From assembly GCA_964587625.1 (NCBI GenBank), contig CAZPLU010000001.1:62001-126000 (forward strand): DNA of 64,000 nucleotides, given 5' to 3'. Below the pieces are notes generated by a model. The model was not told the origin of the DNA and searched no databases. It saw nothing but the letters and a program-made list of their open reading frames with translations. Of this stretch, positions 16,102 to 25,024 are shown in pieces (positions within the stretch are counted from its first letter, which is position 1; each line of letters opens with the position of its first letter). A program made the position numbers and the translations under genes. The stretch comes from DAOPZJ01 sp964587625 (GTDB taxonomy: Bacteria; Bacillota; Clostridia; Oscillospirales; JAKOTC01).

Positions 16102-18084
16102 TTATCGAATCAACGTCAGAACCGCCGCCTCCCCGGTGGCGAGTTTTTTATGAAAACTGTAGTATTCCCCGTTATGCTCCGCGTCGCCGCAGCCGTCCAG
16201 TTCGATTTTCCCGTATTGCGCGGGATTCGGGATGAACACGGTGACGTCCTCGGCCTCGTCCGGCGAAAAATTGACGATCAGCATGGTGTCTTTTTCGGTG
16301 TCGGAAAACAGCGCCGGGAACAGGTGCGTGCCGCCGACCGCACAGGGCGGCGCGGCCTTGCAGGCGGCGACCACGCCGAACAGGATATCGCGGTGGACCG
16401 GCGTCAGAAGCGTCGCCGGCATTTTGTCCGGCGACGAAAACGGGAAAACCAGACATTGCGGCCCTGTCAGCGCGACGCCGTTTCCGGCCGTTTTTCCCAT
16501 ATAGTTTTTGGCCTCGGTGATCAGATAGGGTTTTTCGCCGTAATAAATATTGAAATAGTTTTCGCCGACGCCGACCCTCGCCTCTGGGATCCCGGCGTAT
16601 TCGATGCCGTTGACGGCCTGGTGGTAAATGGCGGGGTCTGCGTCCCCGGTCTGCCGTTCGCAGGCGGAGATCAGTGCAAGTTTCCCGAGCCCTATTTCAA
16701 ACAGCGTATTCGCCGCCTCGCCGTCGAGCAGCACGAAATTGCGCGCAAACAGTTTTTTGATTTCATCGGCGTGCAATGAGCGGAAATATTGCCCCAAAAC
16801 CGCGACGATCTCTCCGTTCAGGTCGGCGGTCTTGACATAATGGCACGGGATTCCGAACGCGGACAGCAGCGAAAACCAAAAACCCTCGTCGGGATAGAGT
16901 TCCTCCATGCGCTCGCCCTTTCGGGTGCGCAGCGAATAGGAGGCCTTCTCGCAGATCGGGACGCAGACGCCTTTTCGCCGCATGTTTTTGAGCCCGAGCG
17001 CGGTGATGCGGTCCAAAACCGGCTTGACCCGCGCCAAGACCTTGTCGTAGCCGTATTCGCCGACGATTACGTCGCCCATCATGTCGAAGAGGTTCAACGT
17101 CATGCCGTCGGCGGGCAGTAAAACCGAGGTCAATAATTGCGCGCCGACCATCGCGCGGGATTTGACGAACGTGCCGTGCGGAAAGCCCTCGAGCTCGGGA
17201 TAAATCAACGTCCCGGGCGGGCAGTTCGCAACGGTTTGGCAGGAATGCGCGCAAAAATTCCACAGGTACTGCGCCATCGTGGCATCCTGATAAGACGGCA
17301 AATGGGGGCGGCTGACCGGGGCATTTTTACCGGCGAGGCCGCGCAGAATGCCGCTCCAATCGCGGCCCTCGGCGCAATGCACGTTGGGGCACGAGCTCAT
17401 CAGGCCGACCTTGGTCTCGGGCGAAACGGCGTGCACGGCGGCTCCGATTTTTTCCGCCAGTCCCCGCATCGTCTCGCGGGAGACGTCGAGCCAGATTTTT
17501 CGGTAGGGGTGCGGTTCGCCGGGCGCGAGCACGCCTTTTACAAATTCCTCTCGGGTCAACTGTCTGCCCGCCCGCTCGGAATAGAGTTTCATATGCCGGT
17601 CGCAGAAGCACCCGCCCCACTCCAAGGGCGCGTGGTTGTGCAGGCGGAAATCGTCCTCGACCCAGACCGTGTCGGGTTTGATCGAGGCGTAATAGGCGTA
17701 CATTTCGCACAGGTATTTTTGAAATTCCGGGTCGGCGGGACAGGCGACCGCGGAGGCCTTCTGCCCCCACGGGTCGGCCATCGTGCCGAACTTGTTAAAA
17801 TCCCACAGCGTGCGGCTCCGGTCGGCGTGCAGCGTCGTGATCCAGGGATTCAGCGAGGTCTTGACGCCGATTTCGGCGAGTTTTCCCCCCGCCCTTTGAA
17901 TCGTCTCGAGCCACGGCTTGGTTTGCTCAACCGAGATATGCCCTTGATTGAGCTGCTCGCAGTTGATGTGGAACATCACATCGTCGATCTTGGCGCTTAG
18001 GCAAAACTCCAGCAGCCGCGAGACGGCCTCCTCTTCGTGGAAGCCGGGCGCGACGCAGTAACGCAAAATATATTGATAGCCCAT
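16102..18084 (-). CDS. Putative glycoside-hydrolase-like TIM-barrel protein
   Basis: A 660-aa cytoplasmic protein (no signal peptide). The N-terminal 350 residues look like a TIM barrel, with DTVWVEDDFRLHNH and EWGGCFCDRHM reminiscent of acidic active-site strands and a CxC cluster in GH42-like enzymes. The rest resembles the trimerisation and beta-sandwich domains of beta-galactosidase relatives. I cannot name the family with confidence. It starts 14 bp after the GHL6-like gene at 18099-20054 and shares its general plan, so the two probably act on related sugars. Confidence 0.6.
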   Translation of the reverse strand: MGYQYILRYCVAPGFHEEEAVSRLLEFCLSAKIDDVMFHINCEQLNQGHISVEQTKPWLETIQRAGGKLAEIGVKTSLNPWITTLHADRSRTLWDFNKFGTMADPWGQKASAVACPADPEFQKYLCEMYAYYASIKPDTVWVEDDFRLHNHAPLEWGGCFCDRHMKLYSERAGRQLTREEFVKGVLAPGEPHPYRKIWLDVSRETMRGLAEKIGAAVHAVSPETKVGLMSSCPNVHCAEGRDWSGILRGLAGKNAPVSRPHLPSYQDATMAQYLWNFCAHSCQTVANCPPGTLIYPELEGFPHGTFVKSRAMVGAQLLTSVLLPADGMTLNLFDMMGDVIVGEYGYDKVLARVKPVLDRITALGLKNMRRKGVCVPICEKASYSLRTRKGERMEELYPDEGFWFSLLSAFGIPCHYVKTADLNGEIVAVLGQYFRSLHADEIKKLFARNFVLLDGEAANTLFEIGLGKLALISACERQTGDADPAIYHQAVNGIEYAGIPEARVGVGENYFNIYYGEKPYLITEAKNYMGKTAGNGVALTGPQCLVFPFSSPDKMPATLLTPVHRDILFGVVAACKAAPPCAVGGTHLFPALFSDTEKDTMLIVNFSPDEAEDVTVFIPNPAQYGKIELDGCGDAEHNGEYYSFHKKLATGEAAVLTLIR

Positions 18085-18098
18085 GCCGTTCCCCCGCC

Positions 18099-20054
18099 CT
18101 ATCGGATTTCGATGATCTGATGGCAGGTAAATTGATCGACGGTGTAGCGCAGCTTGCCGTTTTGATAAGTAAACGGAATCGCCTTGCCCTGCGGTTGCAA
18201 AACGACCGACTGCGGGGCTTTTTCCAATCTGATCTCGACAGTCGTATCGCAGACCGGAATCAAATCCTCGATGATTTCGGTGTTAATCCCCCGGACGGTG
18301 GTGTGTGCGAACAGCAGATGGTTGATCAGCGCGCCGTCTTTTTGTTTGCGCAATGTGACGACGCCGCGGTCGGGCAGGTTGGTCGATAGCGTCTTGTCGC
18401 CGCCGATCAGTTCCTCGATCAGGGCGACGACCAATTCCTTGCATTGCAGCGCGCCCTTGGTCGCGTAGTCGGTGAAGACCTCCCAGCCGATATAGGCGGC
18501 GTTCGGGGTCAGCGCCGCGCCGGGTCCGGCGTCGACGGGGTTGTTCGGCGCGTGGGCGTGGGAGCAGAAGTGCGCGGCGGTGCGGTTGAAATAGGGGTTT
18601 TGGACGGCGGCGAATTCTTTCGCGCCCGCCGTCTCGAACCGGTGGTTTTTGCCGTACATCAGCAGCACGCCGTTGTTGGTCTTGAGCCGGTCGCAACTGT
18701 TCAGATAAGTCGGGGAGAATTCGTTTTCGCCGAGGTATTTCACCTCGAGATCGACCGCGAATTCGTCTTTATCGACGGCTAAACAGCTTGTGCCCGAGGT
18801 AAGCAACTTTCCGCCGTTTTTGAGGTATTGATTCAACTTCACCGCGACCGCCGGGGTGACCCTGCCGCAATCGGGCATGACGAGCAGCTTGAATTTGGAA
18901 AAGTCCTCCTCGGCGTCGATGACGCTGTAAAGGTATTTGCCCTCGAGCAGCATCCGGTTCGCGCCGATGTCGGCGGTGCGCGCGATCTCTTTGCCCGCCG
19001 CGACGCCGACGGCCTCGGAGGACAGCAGCGCGACGTCGGCAATCGCACGGGTGTCTTTGAGCCACGGTTCTTTTTCTTTCAGTTCGCCGTAGGCCGCGCC
19101 GATGAGTCGATAGGTGGACAGATCCATCTTTCCGAGCGGGTGCAGCTGGTCGCCGACCGAGCTGCCCGCGCCGAGCGCCGCCGAGAGCGAGGTCTCGTAG
19201 CGCAGGGCGTTCGGGTGCTTAAAGCCGCCGAACTCACCCCAGCTCTTGTGGAATTTGCCGGTCATGCCGAGGTATTCCTTGCCCAGCGTCTCGGCGTAGA
19301 GCGCCGAGAATGGGAAATCGTCGTAACCCCAGCCGCCGGTCGGCAGCGATTCGAGCTCGAGGTGTGTCTGGAAATCCGCCAGATCGCGGCGCCCGCAGTG
19401 CAGATGTCCGAAATTGTGAAAGACCGCGATGTTTTGATCGACCGAATCGAGCACCTCGCGCACTTTTCGCGCGTAATCTGCATAGACGTCCTCGGCCTGT
19501 TTTTTCACGTCGTCGGGGTTTGCGGCGTCGAGGCATTTTTTCTTCATGTCTCCCCGGCAGCGGCTGCACCAACAGGGCTTGGGCGCGCAGATGTCGAGGA
19601 AAATTTCGACCGGGCGATACAACGCGGCGACCTCGCGGATCTGCGCCACAAGCACGTCCATATAATCGGTGTTGAAGCAGAGCCAATGATAACCCGGCTC
19701 GCCGAAATATTTCGTGAAAAGCAAGCTCTCATCGGCGTTGCGCGCCAGCCATTCGGGGTGGCGGACCGCTTCTTTTTCGTCGAGTCCCGCCGAGATATAG
19801 ATCGGGGTCCGCACGCCGATTTCCCTGCAGGCCTCGAGCTGCGCGCCGAGCAGGTCGAAGTTGAGCTTGGGGTGCATGATATTGGCCTTTGTCGGGTGAT
19901 AGCACCAGCCGTGATGGCACTTGGAAAACAACGTGATCGAATCGACGCATCCGACTTTTAATGCCTCTTGAAACTGCTCCTTGTGAAACTGCCCACCCAC
20001 ATCCGGAACGCATTCGGATGTGTGAAAATCGAGGTGAATCTGGCGAAATCTCAT
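18099..20054 (-). CDS. GHL6-type glycosyl hydrolase with beta-galactosidase trimerisation-like domain
   Basis: A 651-aa protein. The opening IHLDFHTSECVPDVGGQF and the segment SITLFSKCHHGWCYHPTK with HPKLNFDLLG fit the hypothetical glycosyl hydrolase 6 (GHL6) family. Residues about 340-460 (LLEGKYLYSVIDAEEDFSKFKLLVMPDCG) resemble the flavodoxin-like trimerisation domain of GH42 beta-galactosidases. There is no signal peptide. The substrate is not known for the family. AAAGGA precedes the ATG. It follows the PRTase-like gene by 30 bp. Confidence 0.75.
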   Translation of the reverse strand: MRFRQIHLDFHTSECVPDVGGQFHKEQFQEALKVGCVDSITLFSKCHHGWCYHPTKANIMHPKLNFDLLGAQLEACREIGVRTPIYISAGLDEKEAVRHPEWLARNADESLLFTKYFGEPGYHWLCFNTDYMDVLVAQIREVAALYRPVEIFLDICAPKPCWCSRCRGDMKKKCLDAANPDDVKKQAEDVYADYARKVREVLDSVDQNIAVFHNFGHLHCGRRDLADFQTHLELESLPTGGWGYDDFPFSALYAETLGKEYLGMTGKFHKSWGEFGGFKHPNALRYETSLSAALGAGSSVGDQLHPLGKMDLSTYRLIGAAYGELKEKEPWLKDTRAIADVALLSSEAVGVAAGKEIARTADIGANRMLLEGKYLYSVIDAEEDFSKFKLLVMPDCGRVTPAVAVKLNQYLKNGGKLLTSGTSCLAVDKDEFAVDLEVKYLGENEFSPTYLNSCDRLKTNNGVLLMYGKNHRFETAGAKEFAAVQNPYFNRTAAHFCSHAHAPNNPVDAGPGAALTPNAAYIGWEVFTDYATKGALQCKELVVALIEELIGGDKTLSTNLPDRGVVTLRKQKDGALINHLLFAHTTVRGINTEIIEDLIPVCDTTVEIRLEKAPQSVVLQPQGKAIPFTYQNGKLRYTVDQFTCHQIIEIR

Positions 20055-20084
20055 TTTTATATTGTCCTTTCCTTTGGGATATTT

Positions 20085-20948
20085 TTACGGTTTTACCGAA
20101 TAATAGCCGCTTTCGAGACACAGCGTTGCGGCCGCTTTTGTCTTTTCGTCGCCCTCGAGGGATTTGGTGATAAAATCGGGGTGTTCGCGCACAAAATCCA
20201 ACATCGATTTGATCGGGTCCGCGATATAGGCCAGCGCAAAATTCAATTGCCCCTGATCGATGAGGTTGTATTCAAAGGCCTCTCGGAAAAAGGCGGAATC
20301 GGTCTCGCAAAGCGAAAACGGCGGGATGCCCAAAGTGACCAACCGGTCGCTCCCGCCCTGCCGCCGGTCGATGATATTGTAAACAGCCGCGGTTGAGCCG
20401 CCCGCCTCGTTGATTGCGGGCAGCCAGATGCGGTTATAGGTGTTTCCGCCGCCGATGATATCGCTGATGAGCAAAAACCGTTTGCCCGATGCGTTTTCAA
20501 GCATACTGCTCCGATTGTCGTCATAAACCACGATCCTTTTATCGTCGAAGATCATGGCGTGCGGCAGTCCGAGGCGCTGTGCGATCGGGATTGAAAACAG
20601 CCAGCCGTTGTGCGGGCTTCCCGCTACAACGTTGGCTTTTTGAAAATCCGATTCGGCCGACAAAAAATCCGCGGAGCGTTCAATGATGGTCCGATAGGAG
20701 AGCGCCCACTCCAGCATTTGCGCACACAAAGCGCCCAGCGCCCTCGTGACGAGCATCGGACTGTCGGAAGCCGTGTCGGCCAGCGCCGTCGCGGAGACCG
20801 CCGAATCCTCGTTTTCCAAAATGCGCTGTGTGCGTATTTTAAGAGCCGCCAACCGCCCGTTTGAACGCCAGAAAGGTCGATCCGGCTGGGCGACGGTGAC
20901 GACGCCGCTGTTGAATAGAGTTGTGATGATATCTTTTTTTCGCGCCAT
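20085..20948 (-). CDS. Phosphoribosyltransferase-like protein
   Basis: A 287-aa protein whose middle resembles orotate phosphoribosyltransferase. FLLISDIIGGGNTYNR corresponds to the PRPP loop (usually VDDVxTTGGS) and is followed by an IIDRRQGG segment like the VDR of OPRTases. The first acidic pair of the PRPP motif is altered (SD in place of DD), so catalysis is uncertain. About 100 N-terminal residues form an extra region that may be a helical regulatory domain. Neighbours are a coiled-coil protein and a glycosyl hydrolase. The start has only a weak ribosome site. Confidence 0.65.
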   Translation of the reverse strand: MARKKDIITTLFNSGVVTVAQPDRPFWRSNGRLAALKIRTQRILENEDSAVSATALADTASDSPMLVTRALGALCAQMLEWALSYRTIIERSADFLSAESDFQKANVVAGSPHNGWLFSIPIAQRLGLPHAMIFDDKRIVVYDDNRSSMLENASGKRFLLISDIIGGGNTYNRIWLPAINEAGGSTAAVYNIIDRRQGGSDRLVTLGIPPFSLCETDSAFFREAFEYNLIDQGQLNFALAYIADPIKSMLDFVREHPDFITKSLEGDEKTKAAATLCLESGYYSVKP

Positions 20949-20962
20949 ACGGATAGTTCCGA

Positions 20963-21436
20963 TCAGTCCTCTCTGCGTGTATTTCGAAGGGACACCCGCG
21001 ATTGCCGCAGGTCGTTGAGCCCCTTGTTGAATTCATCCTCGGTACGCTTTAAAATATTGTCGGCAAATACAACCGCGCCTTGTTTGACTTCTCCGGCCTT
21101 GAACTCGGCGTCTCCGATGATATTTTGAGCCAGTTCTTTCGCATCATGCACAATCCGCTCTTCGCCGATCAGCTTCTTTGCGCGTTCCTCGGCTGCCGCG
21201 ACAATCGACTCGGCCTCCCGTTTGGCGGAGGTGATGATCTCGCTGCGGTCAGCGACAATCTTTTGCGCCTGGCCGATCTCCTCGGGCAGACCGCTCCGGA
21301 TTTCTTCCAGCAGGTCGCGCATTTTTGCCGAATCGATCACACTGCGACCCCCGGACAACGGTAAATCCCACGCCTTGTCGAGTAAATCGTGGATCTCGTC
21401 GATGACGTCATCGATGCTGAGTCGTTTTTCTGACAT
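20963..21436 (-). CDS. Coiled-coil protein, ATP synthase b-subunit/DivIVA-like
   Basis: A 157-aa charged helical protein. Residues 60-130 are rich in Ala, Glu and Lys (AKREAESIVAAAEERAKKLIGEE), like F-type ATPase b/E subunits and DivIVA-like coiled coils. No membrane helix is seen. Small coiled-coil genes beside coaD are common in Clostridia and are often labelled ATPase; their function is unknown. The start at 21436 (MSEKRLSIDDVIDEI) is preferred to an ATG five codons earlier, which would abut the AAAGG site. Confidence 0.65.
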   Translation of the reverse strand: MSEKRLSIDDVIDEIHDLLDKAWDLPLSGGRSVIDSAKMRDLLEEIRSGLPEEIGQAQKIVADRSEIITSAKREAESIVAAAEERAKKLIGEERIVHDAKELAQNIIGDAEFKAGEVKQGAVVFADNILKRTEDEFNKGLNDLRQSRVSLRNTRRED

Positions 21437-21517
21437 ATGCTTTGAACCCATCCTTTCACAATAGCCGGAAAATTCCCGCCGATCATCATGAACCCGCACC
21501 GCTCGGAACGGTTTGGA

Positions 21518-22006
21518 TTAAGTTTTCCCGCCCGTCTGTTTCGATAGCGCCCTGCTGACACAAGGCGGCACGAAGTCGTGCGTATCTCCGCCGAAACCGG
21601 CCAACTGCCGAACCATTGAAGACGACATATACAGGTATTCAAGCTTGGTGGTCAAAAACACGGTGTCCCCGTCGGGATAGAGCTTTTTATTGGTCAGCGC
21701 CAACTGGAACTCATTTTCAAAATCCGTCACGGCGCGCAATCCCCTGACGATGGCGACAGCGTTTTTTTGGCGGGCATAATCGGCGGTCAAGCCGTCCCAG
21801 ATGTCGATCGAGACATTCGGGATATCGACCAGCGACTCTTTTAAAAACGCCAGCCGCTGCTGCGCAGTAAAAAACCGCTTTTTGTCGGGATTGCTGGCGA
21901 CCACCACGATGATCTCATCGAACAGCGTCGCCGCCCGCCGGATGATGTCGATATGTCCATTGGTAACGGGATCGAAACTCCCGGGAAAAATCGCAATTCT
22001 TTTCAT
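21518..22006 (-). CDS. coaD: Phosphopantetheine adenylyltransferase
   Basis: Transfers AMP from ATP to 4'-phosphopantetheine, the penultimate step of coenzyme A synthesis. The 162-aa length is normal. GSFDPVTNGHIDII contains the TxGH nucleotidyltransferase motif (His18), and MSSSMVRQLA with RGLRAVTDFENE are CoaD hallmarks. AAAGGA precedes the ATG. It lies 31 bp downstream of rsmD, the usual clostridial order. Confidence 0.96.
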   Translation of the reverse strand: MKRIAIFPGSFDPVTNGHIDIIRRAATLFDEIIVVVASNPDKKRFFTAQQRLAFLKESLVDIPNVSIDIWDGLTADYARQKNAVAIVRGLRAVTDFENEFQLALTNKKLYPDGDTVFLTTKLEYLYMSSSMVRQLAGFGGDTHDFVPPCVSRALSKQTGGKT

Positions 22007-22037
22007 GTTCTCAGTCCTTTTTTAAAAATCCAAAATA

Positions 22038-22595
22038 TCAGAGGACTTCCTCCCGGTATTCCTTGTGCCGGTAAAACGTGGTCTTAATTGTGCCGTATAC
22101 AGCCTGTGAATCCAATACGAAGTCCCCGGCGGTCTGCGGAAGGCGCTCTTTATCATCGGTTTCGCAATAGATGACGCCGTTTTTTTTGACATGCGCCGCC
22201 GTGAGCGGCAAAATTTTTTCCAATATCCCATGGTGAAAAGGCGGGTCGAGAAAAACGACGTCATAGTCCTGTTCGGCGGATTTGATGAAGGAGAATGCGT
22301 TTGTGCCGTGAACATGGGCGCGCTCGGCAAAACCGCAGATCCCGATGTTTTTTTTCACACAGTCGAGCGATTCTTTGGAGTTGTCCACAAAATCACAATG
22401 CGCGGCGCCCCGGCTGAGCGCTTCGATACCGAGCTGTCCGGAACCGGCGAAAAGGTCGAGCGCCCGCCTTCCCTCGAGTTCAAAATGCAGTTTTGAAAAA
22501 ACCGCTTCTTTGACCCGCTCCATGGTGGGTTGCATCTCCGGTTCCCCGGCGCTCTTCAGCAATCTGCGTTTCGCACTGCCGGCAATCACACGCAT
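22038..22595 (-). CDS. rsmD: 16S rRNA (guanine966-N2)-methyltransferase
   Basis: Methylates G966 of 16S rRNA using SAM. The 185-aa protein starts MRVIAGSAKRRLL, typical of RsmD. It has PTMERVKEAVFSKL, the SAM-binding DLFAGSGQLGIEAL and the catalytic FLDPPFHHG (DPPF, N6/N2-type). The start at 22595 follows GGGAGGCGGG; the longer frame adds a non-conserved N-terminus. It precedes coaD as in many Firmicutes. Confidence 0.95.
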   Translation of the reverse strand: MRVIAGSAKRRLLKSAGEPEMQPTMERVKEAVFSKLHFELEGRRALDLFAGSGQLGIEALSRGAAHCDFVDNSKESLDCVKKNIGICGFAERAHVHGTNAFSFIKSAEQDYDVVFLDPPFHHGILEKILPLTAAHVKKNGVIYCETDDKERLPQTAGDFVLDSQAVYGTIKTTFYRHKEYREEVL

Positions 22596-22647
22596 CCCGA
22601 TTCCCGCCTCCCGTTGATATGGGAATATTATACGCGATATCGCGTTT

Positions 22648-22929
22648 TTAGTCAATACGCGCGCACTTTCCGCGCTTGCTGCCGCACGGCGGCAAACACT
22701 TGTTGATCAAAATGACATCCTCGCCGATCAGGGTGATTTCGCTCCATGCGATCGTGATGTCTTCCTCCCGGCCGAAGAGCCCGAGGCAGCGGCTTTTCCC
22801 CGGCAGTATCAACGCGCACACCCTCGCCGTTTCGAGATCGATGTCGATATCGCAAATCCGTCCCAACCGCTCTCCGTTGTTGACGTTGACGACGTCCTTT
22901 TCGCGCAGCTCATAAAAACTGCTGATCAT
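22648..22929 (-). CDS. YlmC/YmxH-family PRC-barrel protein
   Basis: A 93-aa single-domain PRC-barrel protein (SSFYELREKDVVNVNNGERLGRICDIDID), matching the YlmC/YmxH sporulation-associated family of Clostridia and Bacilli. The C-terminus has a Cys-containing tail (CLPPCGSKRGKC) that may bind metal. AAGGAGGG lies at ideal spacing. Its exact role is unknown. The leader before it contains a structured element (22965-23018). Confidence 0.85.
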   Translation of the reverse strand: MISSFYELREKDVVNVNNGERLGRICDIDIDLETARVCALILPGKSRCLGLFGREEDITIAWSEITLIGEDVILINKCLPPCGSKRGKCARID

Positions 22930-22964
22930 CGCTTTCCCTCCTTATACAATGCATGCGAGATTTT

Positions 22965-23018
22965 ATTGTGAAGCCATTTGAAATGCAACACCGAAATGGC
23001 GATCAGTGACTTCACAAT
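22965..23018 (-). ncRNA. Structured 5' leader element upstream of ylmC
   Basis: On the minus-strand transcript ATTGTGAAG (23018-23010) pairs with CTTCACAAT (22973-22965). Immediately inside, GCCATTT (23000-22994) pairs with AAATGGC (22979-22973). The right-hand strand is continuous and the left carries a bulge of about nine bases, capped by a loop of about 14 nt. It ends about 35 nt before the start codon. It matches no riboswitch class I know, so a hairpin of unknown function is the safest label. Confidence 0.45.
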
Positions 23019-23054
23019 GTCATTGTATGCAGGGAGAGCCGTTGACAATGTCAA
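23011..23054 (-). promoter_or_regulatory. Direct repeats and possible promoter before ylmC
   Basis: Two copies of TGACATTGT lie 31 bp apart on the minus strand (at 23054-23042 within the palindrome TTGACATTGTCAA, and at 23023-23011). TTGACA or TTGTCA could serve as a -35 for TACAAT, but spacing is 21 or 15 bp, neither ideal. A regulator binding the repeated boxes is plausible. Confidence 0.35.
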
Positions 23055-23203
23055 GCCGCCGCACAACACCCCATGATAATTTGACTTTGTAATGCGCGCC
23101 GCGGTAATTGAAAACGGCGTTGTATCATTATTTTGTAAACAGCTTGAGCCGACTGTTTTGCCGAAACAATCGTGTGCGCCCGGGGATCGCCCGCAAGCGG
23201 GGG

Positions 23204-25024
23204 CTACAAGTTGATGACGTCCTGTTGATGCGGCGAATTTAAGCACGCGCGGCAGAGGTCGGCATAATGACCGCTCTCCGCAATCAACTGAGGGTGCGTT
23301 CCGCGCTGTACAATCTTCCCGTGCCGCATGACTAAAATCATATCGCTGGACATGATTGTACTGATCCGGTGGGCGATGATAATGGTCGTGCGTTGGGTTG
23401 AGACCGCGGTTAAAGCGTTTTGTAAAGCCGCTTCGGTGGCCGAGTCGATGTTTGCCGTCGCCTCGTCCAAAACCAAAATGCGCGGCTCGAACGCCACCGC
23501 CCGCGCAAAAGCGATCAGCTGCCGCTGGCCGGCCGAAAATGTGGATCCGCGCTCCGACACAGGGCTTTGAATACCGCTGGGGAGCGATTGGATAAAGTCG
23601 TTGGCATGGACGGTTCTCACCGCTCTCTCCACGTCCTCATCCGAGATATTTTCCTCGTTCAGGCGGATATTATAGCCGATATCGCCCGAGAACAAGAATA
23701 CATCCTGCATCACGACCGCGACCAGGCGGCGCAGCGAGGAGAGGTTGAAGGTCTCGATGTTTTTGCCGTCGATTAAAATCTCGCCTTTTTGAATTTTATA
23801 AAACCGCGCGAGCAGCGAGATCACGGTGGTCTTTCCGCTGCCGGTGTCGCCGACAATCGCAAGCGTCTGGCCCGGCATCACCTTAAACGAAACGTCTTCG
23901 AGCACCCAGTTTTCCTCGCCGTAGGCAAACCAGACATGCCTGAATTCAATTTCACCCCGCACCTTGTCCACCCTGTCGCCGATCTCGATATCCTCCATGT
24001 CCGCGGCGTTGTCGATGATGTCGAAAATGCGCTCCGCCGAGATCAATGACGACTGGATGCCGGTAAACTGCTCGGCAATGCGTGAAATCGGATTGATGAA
24101 CTGCTTGATGTAAGTGGTGAAGGCATGCAGTACGCCGACCAGTAAAACGCCCGCGAACACATCTTTGGCATATAGGATGATCAAAACGCCGACCGCGATG
24201 TCGCCGACCAGCCCGAGCAACGGATTCGACAGCGAACGCAGCACCATATCCATCATACTGAGTTTGTAGTAGCCCTTGGCGAGTTTGTCGTATTGCTCGT
24301 ATTTTTTACTCTGGCTTCCGAACATCTGCACGATGCGCATTCCGATGATGTTCTCTGCCAAAAAGCCGTTCAAACGCGACAACTGCGCTTTGATTTTGAT
24401 AAAAATTTTACGGGCGAGGTAACGGTAAACCAATGCGATCACCGTCACAACCGGAATGATGATCATGCATGCGACCGCGAGTTTCCCATCTAAAATGAAC
24501 ATCATCGAGATGACATTGATCACCAACAGAAATTCGCTGACAAAGTTGATGATGACATCCGAAAATAATTCGGAGAGCGATTCGACGTCCGAGGAGACCC
24601 GTGTCAGGATGCTGCCCGAGGCGTTTTTATCAAAAAATCGCATCGACATGTTTTGGATTTTTGAAAACAACGCGGTGCGCAGCTTGTGCATGATGCGCTG
24701 TCCGAGCGAGGCCAACGCGATGGATTGGACGTAGGAGATCACAACGCCGAACAAAATTATACCGAGGTACAGCCCCGCCCAGACCATCAGTGATTGATAA
24801 TCGTTCAGACCCGTCATCAGGTTGTCGTCGATGACCCGTTTCAGGATATAGGGTTTGAGCGTGATCGAAATATTCGACAAAATCGCCAGCAGCACCGCGC
24901 CGCCGGTGAGCCACGGGAAATATTTAAAATACTTCAACAGCCGCCGGAGCGTATGGCGACGCTTTTTCTTCTCGTATTCGCTCATGCGCCCCTTTGGGAG
25001 ACGTTCGCTCTCGGTTGTTTTCAT
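23204..25024 (-). CDS. ABC exporter half-transporter, catalytically competent subunit
   Basis: A 606-aa type I ABC exporter with six membrane helices (about 40-330) and an ATPase domain. Walker A is GDTGSGKTT and Walker B ends in the normal catalytic Glu (ILVLDEATANID), but the signature is FSAGQ instead of LSGGQ. Its partner at 25021-26778 has the opposite pattern. Together they fit a heterodimer with one working and one degenerate ATP site, like BmrCD, LmrCD or TM287/288. Its ATG overlaps the partner's stop by 4 bp. The substrate is unknown; drugs or lipids are usual. Confidence 0.9.
   Translation of the reverse strand: MKTTESERLPKGRMSEYEKKKRRHTLRRLLKYFKYFPWLTGGAVLLAILSNISITLKPYILKRVIDDNLMTGLNDYQSLMVWAGLYLGIILFGVVISYVQSIALASLGQRIMHKLRTALFSKIQNMSMRFFDKNASGSILTRVSSDVESLSELFSDVIINFVSEFLLVINVISMMFILDGKLAVACMIIIPVVTVIALVYRYLARKIFIKIKAQLSRLNGFLAENIIGMRIVQMFGSQSKKYEQYDKLAKGYYKLSMMDMVLRSLSNPLLGLVGDIAVGVLIILYAKDVFAGVLLVGVLHAFTTYIKQFINPISRIAEQFTGIQSSLISAERIFDIIDNAADMEDIEIGDRVDKVRGEIEFRHVWFAYGEENWVLEDVSFKVMPGQTLAIVGDTGSGKTTVISLLARFYKIQKGEILIDGKNIETFNLSSLRRLVAVVMQDVFLFSGDIGYNIRLNEENISDEDVERAVRTVHANDFIQSLPSGIQSPVSERGSTFSAGQRQLIAFARAVAFEPRILVLDEATANIDSATEAALQNALTAVSTQRTTIIIAHRISTIMSSDMILVMRHGKIVQRGTHPQLIAESGHYADLCRACLNSPHQQDVINL

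Noticed and set aside
17137..18000. 287-codon plus-strand frame inside the glycoside-hydrolase-like gene
   Set aside because: It is the antisense of a protein with consistent fold features and has no ribosome site.
22926..23246. 106-codon minus-strand frame before ylmC
   Set aside because: It covers the end of the ABC gene and the ylmC leader with its promoter-like boxes and hairpin, and has no ribosome site or family likeness.
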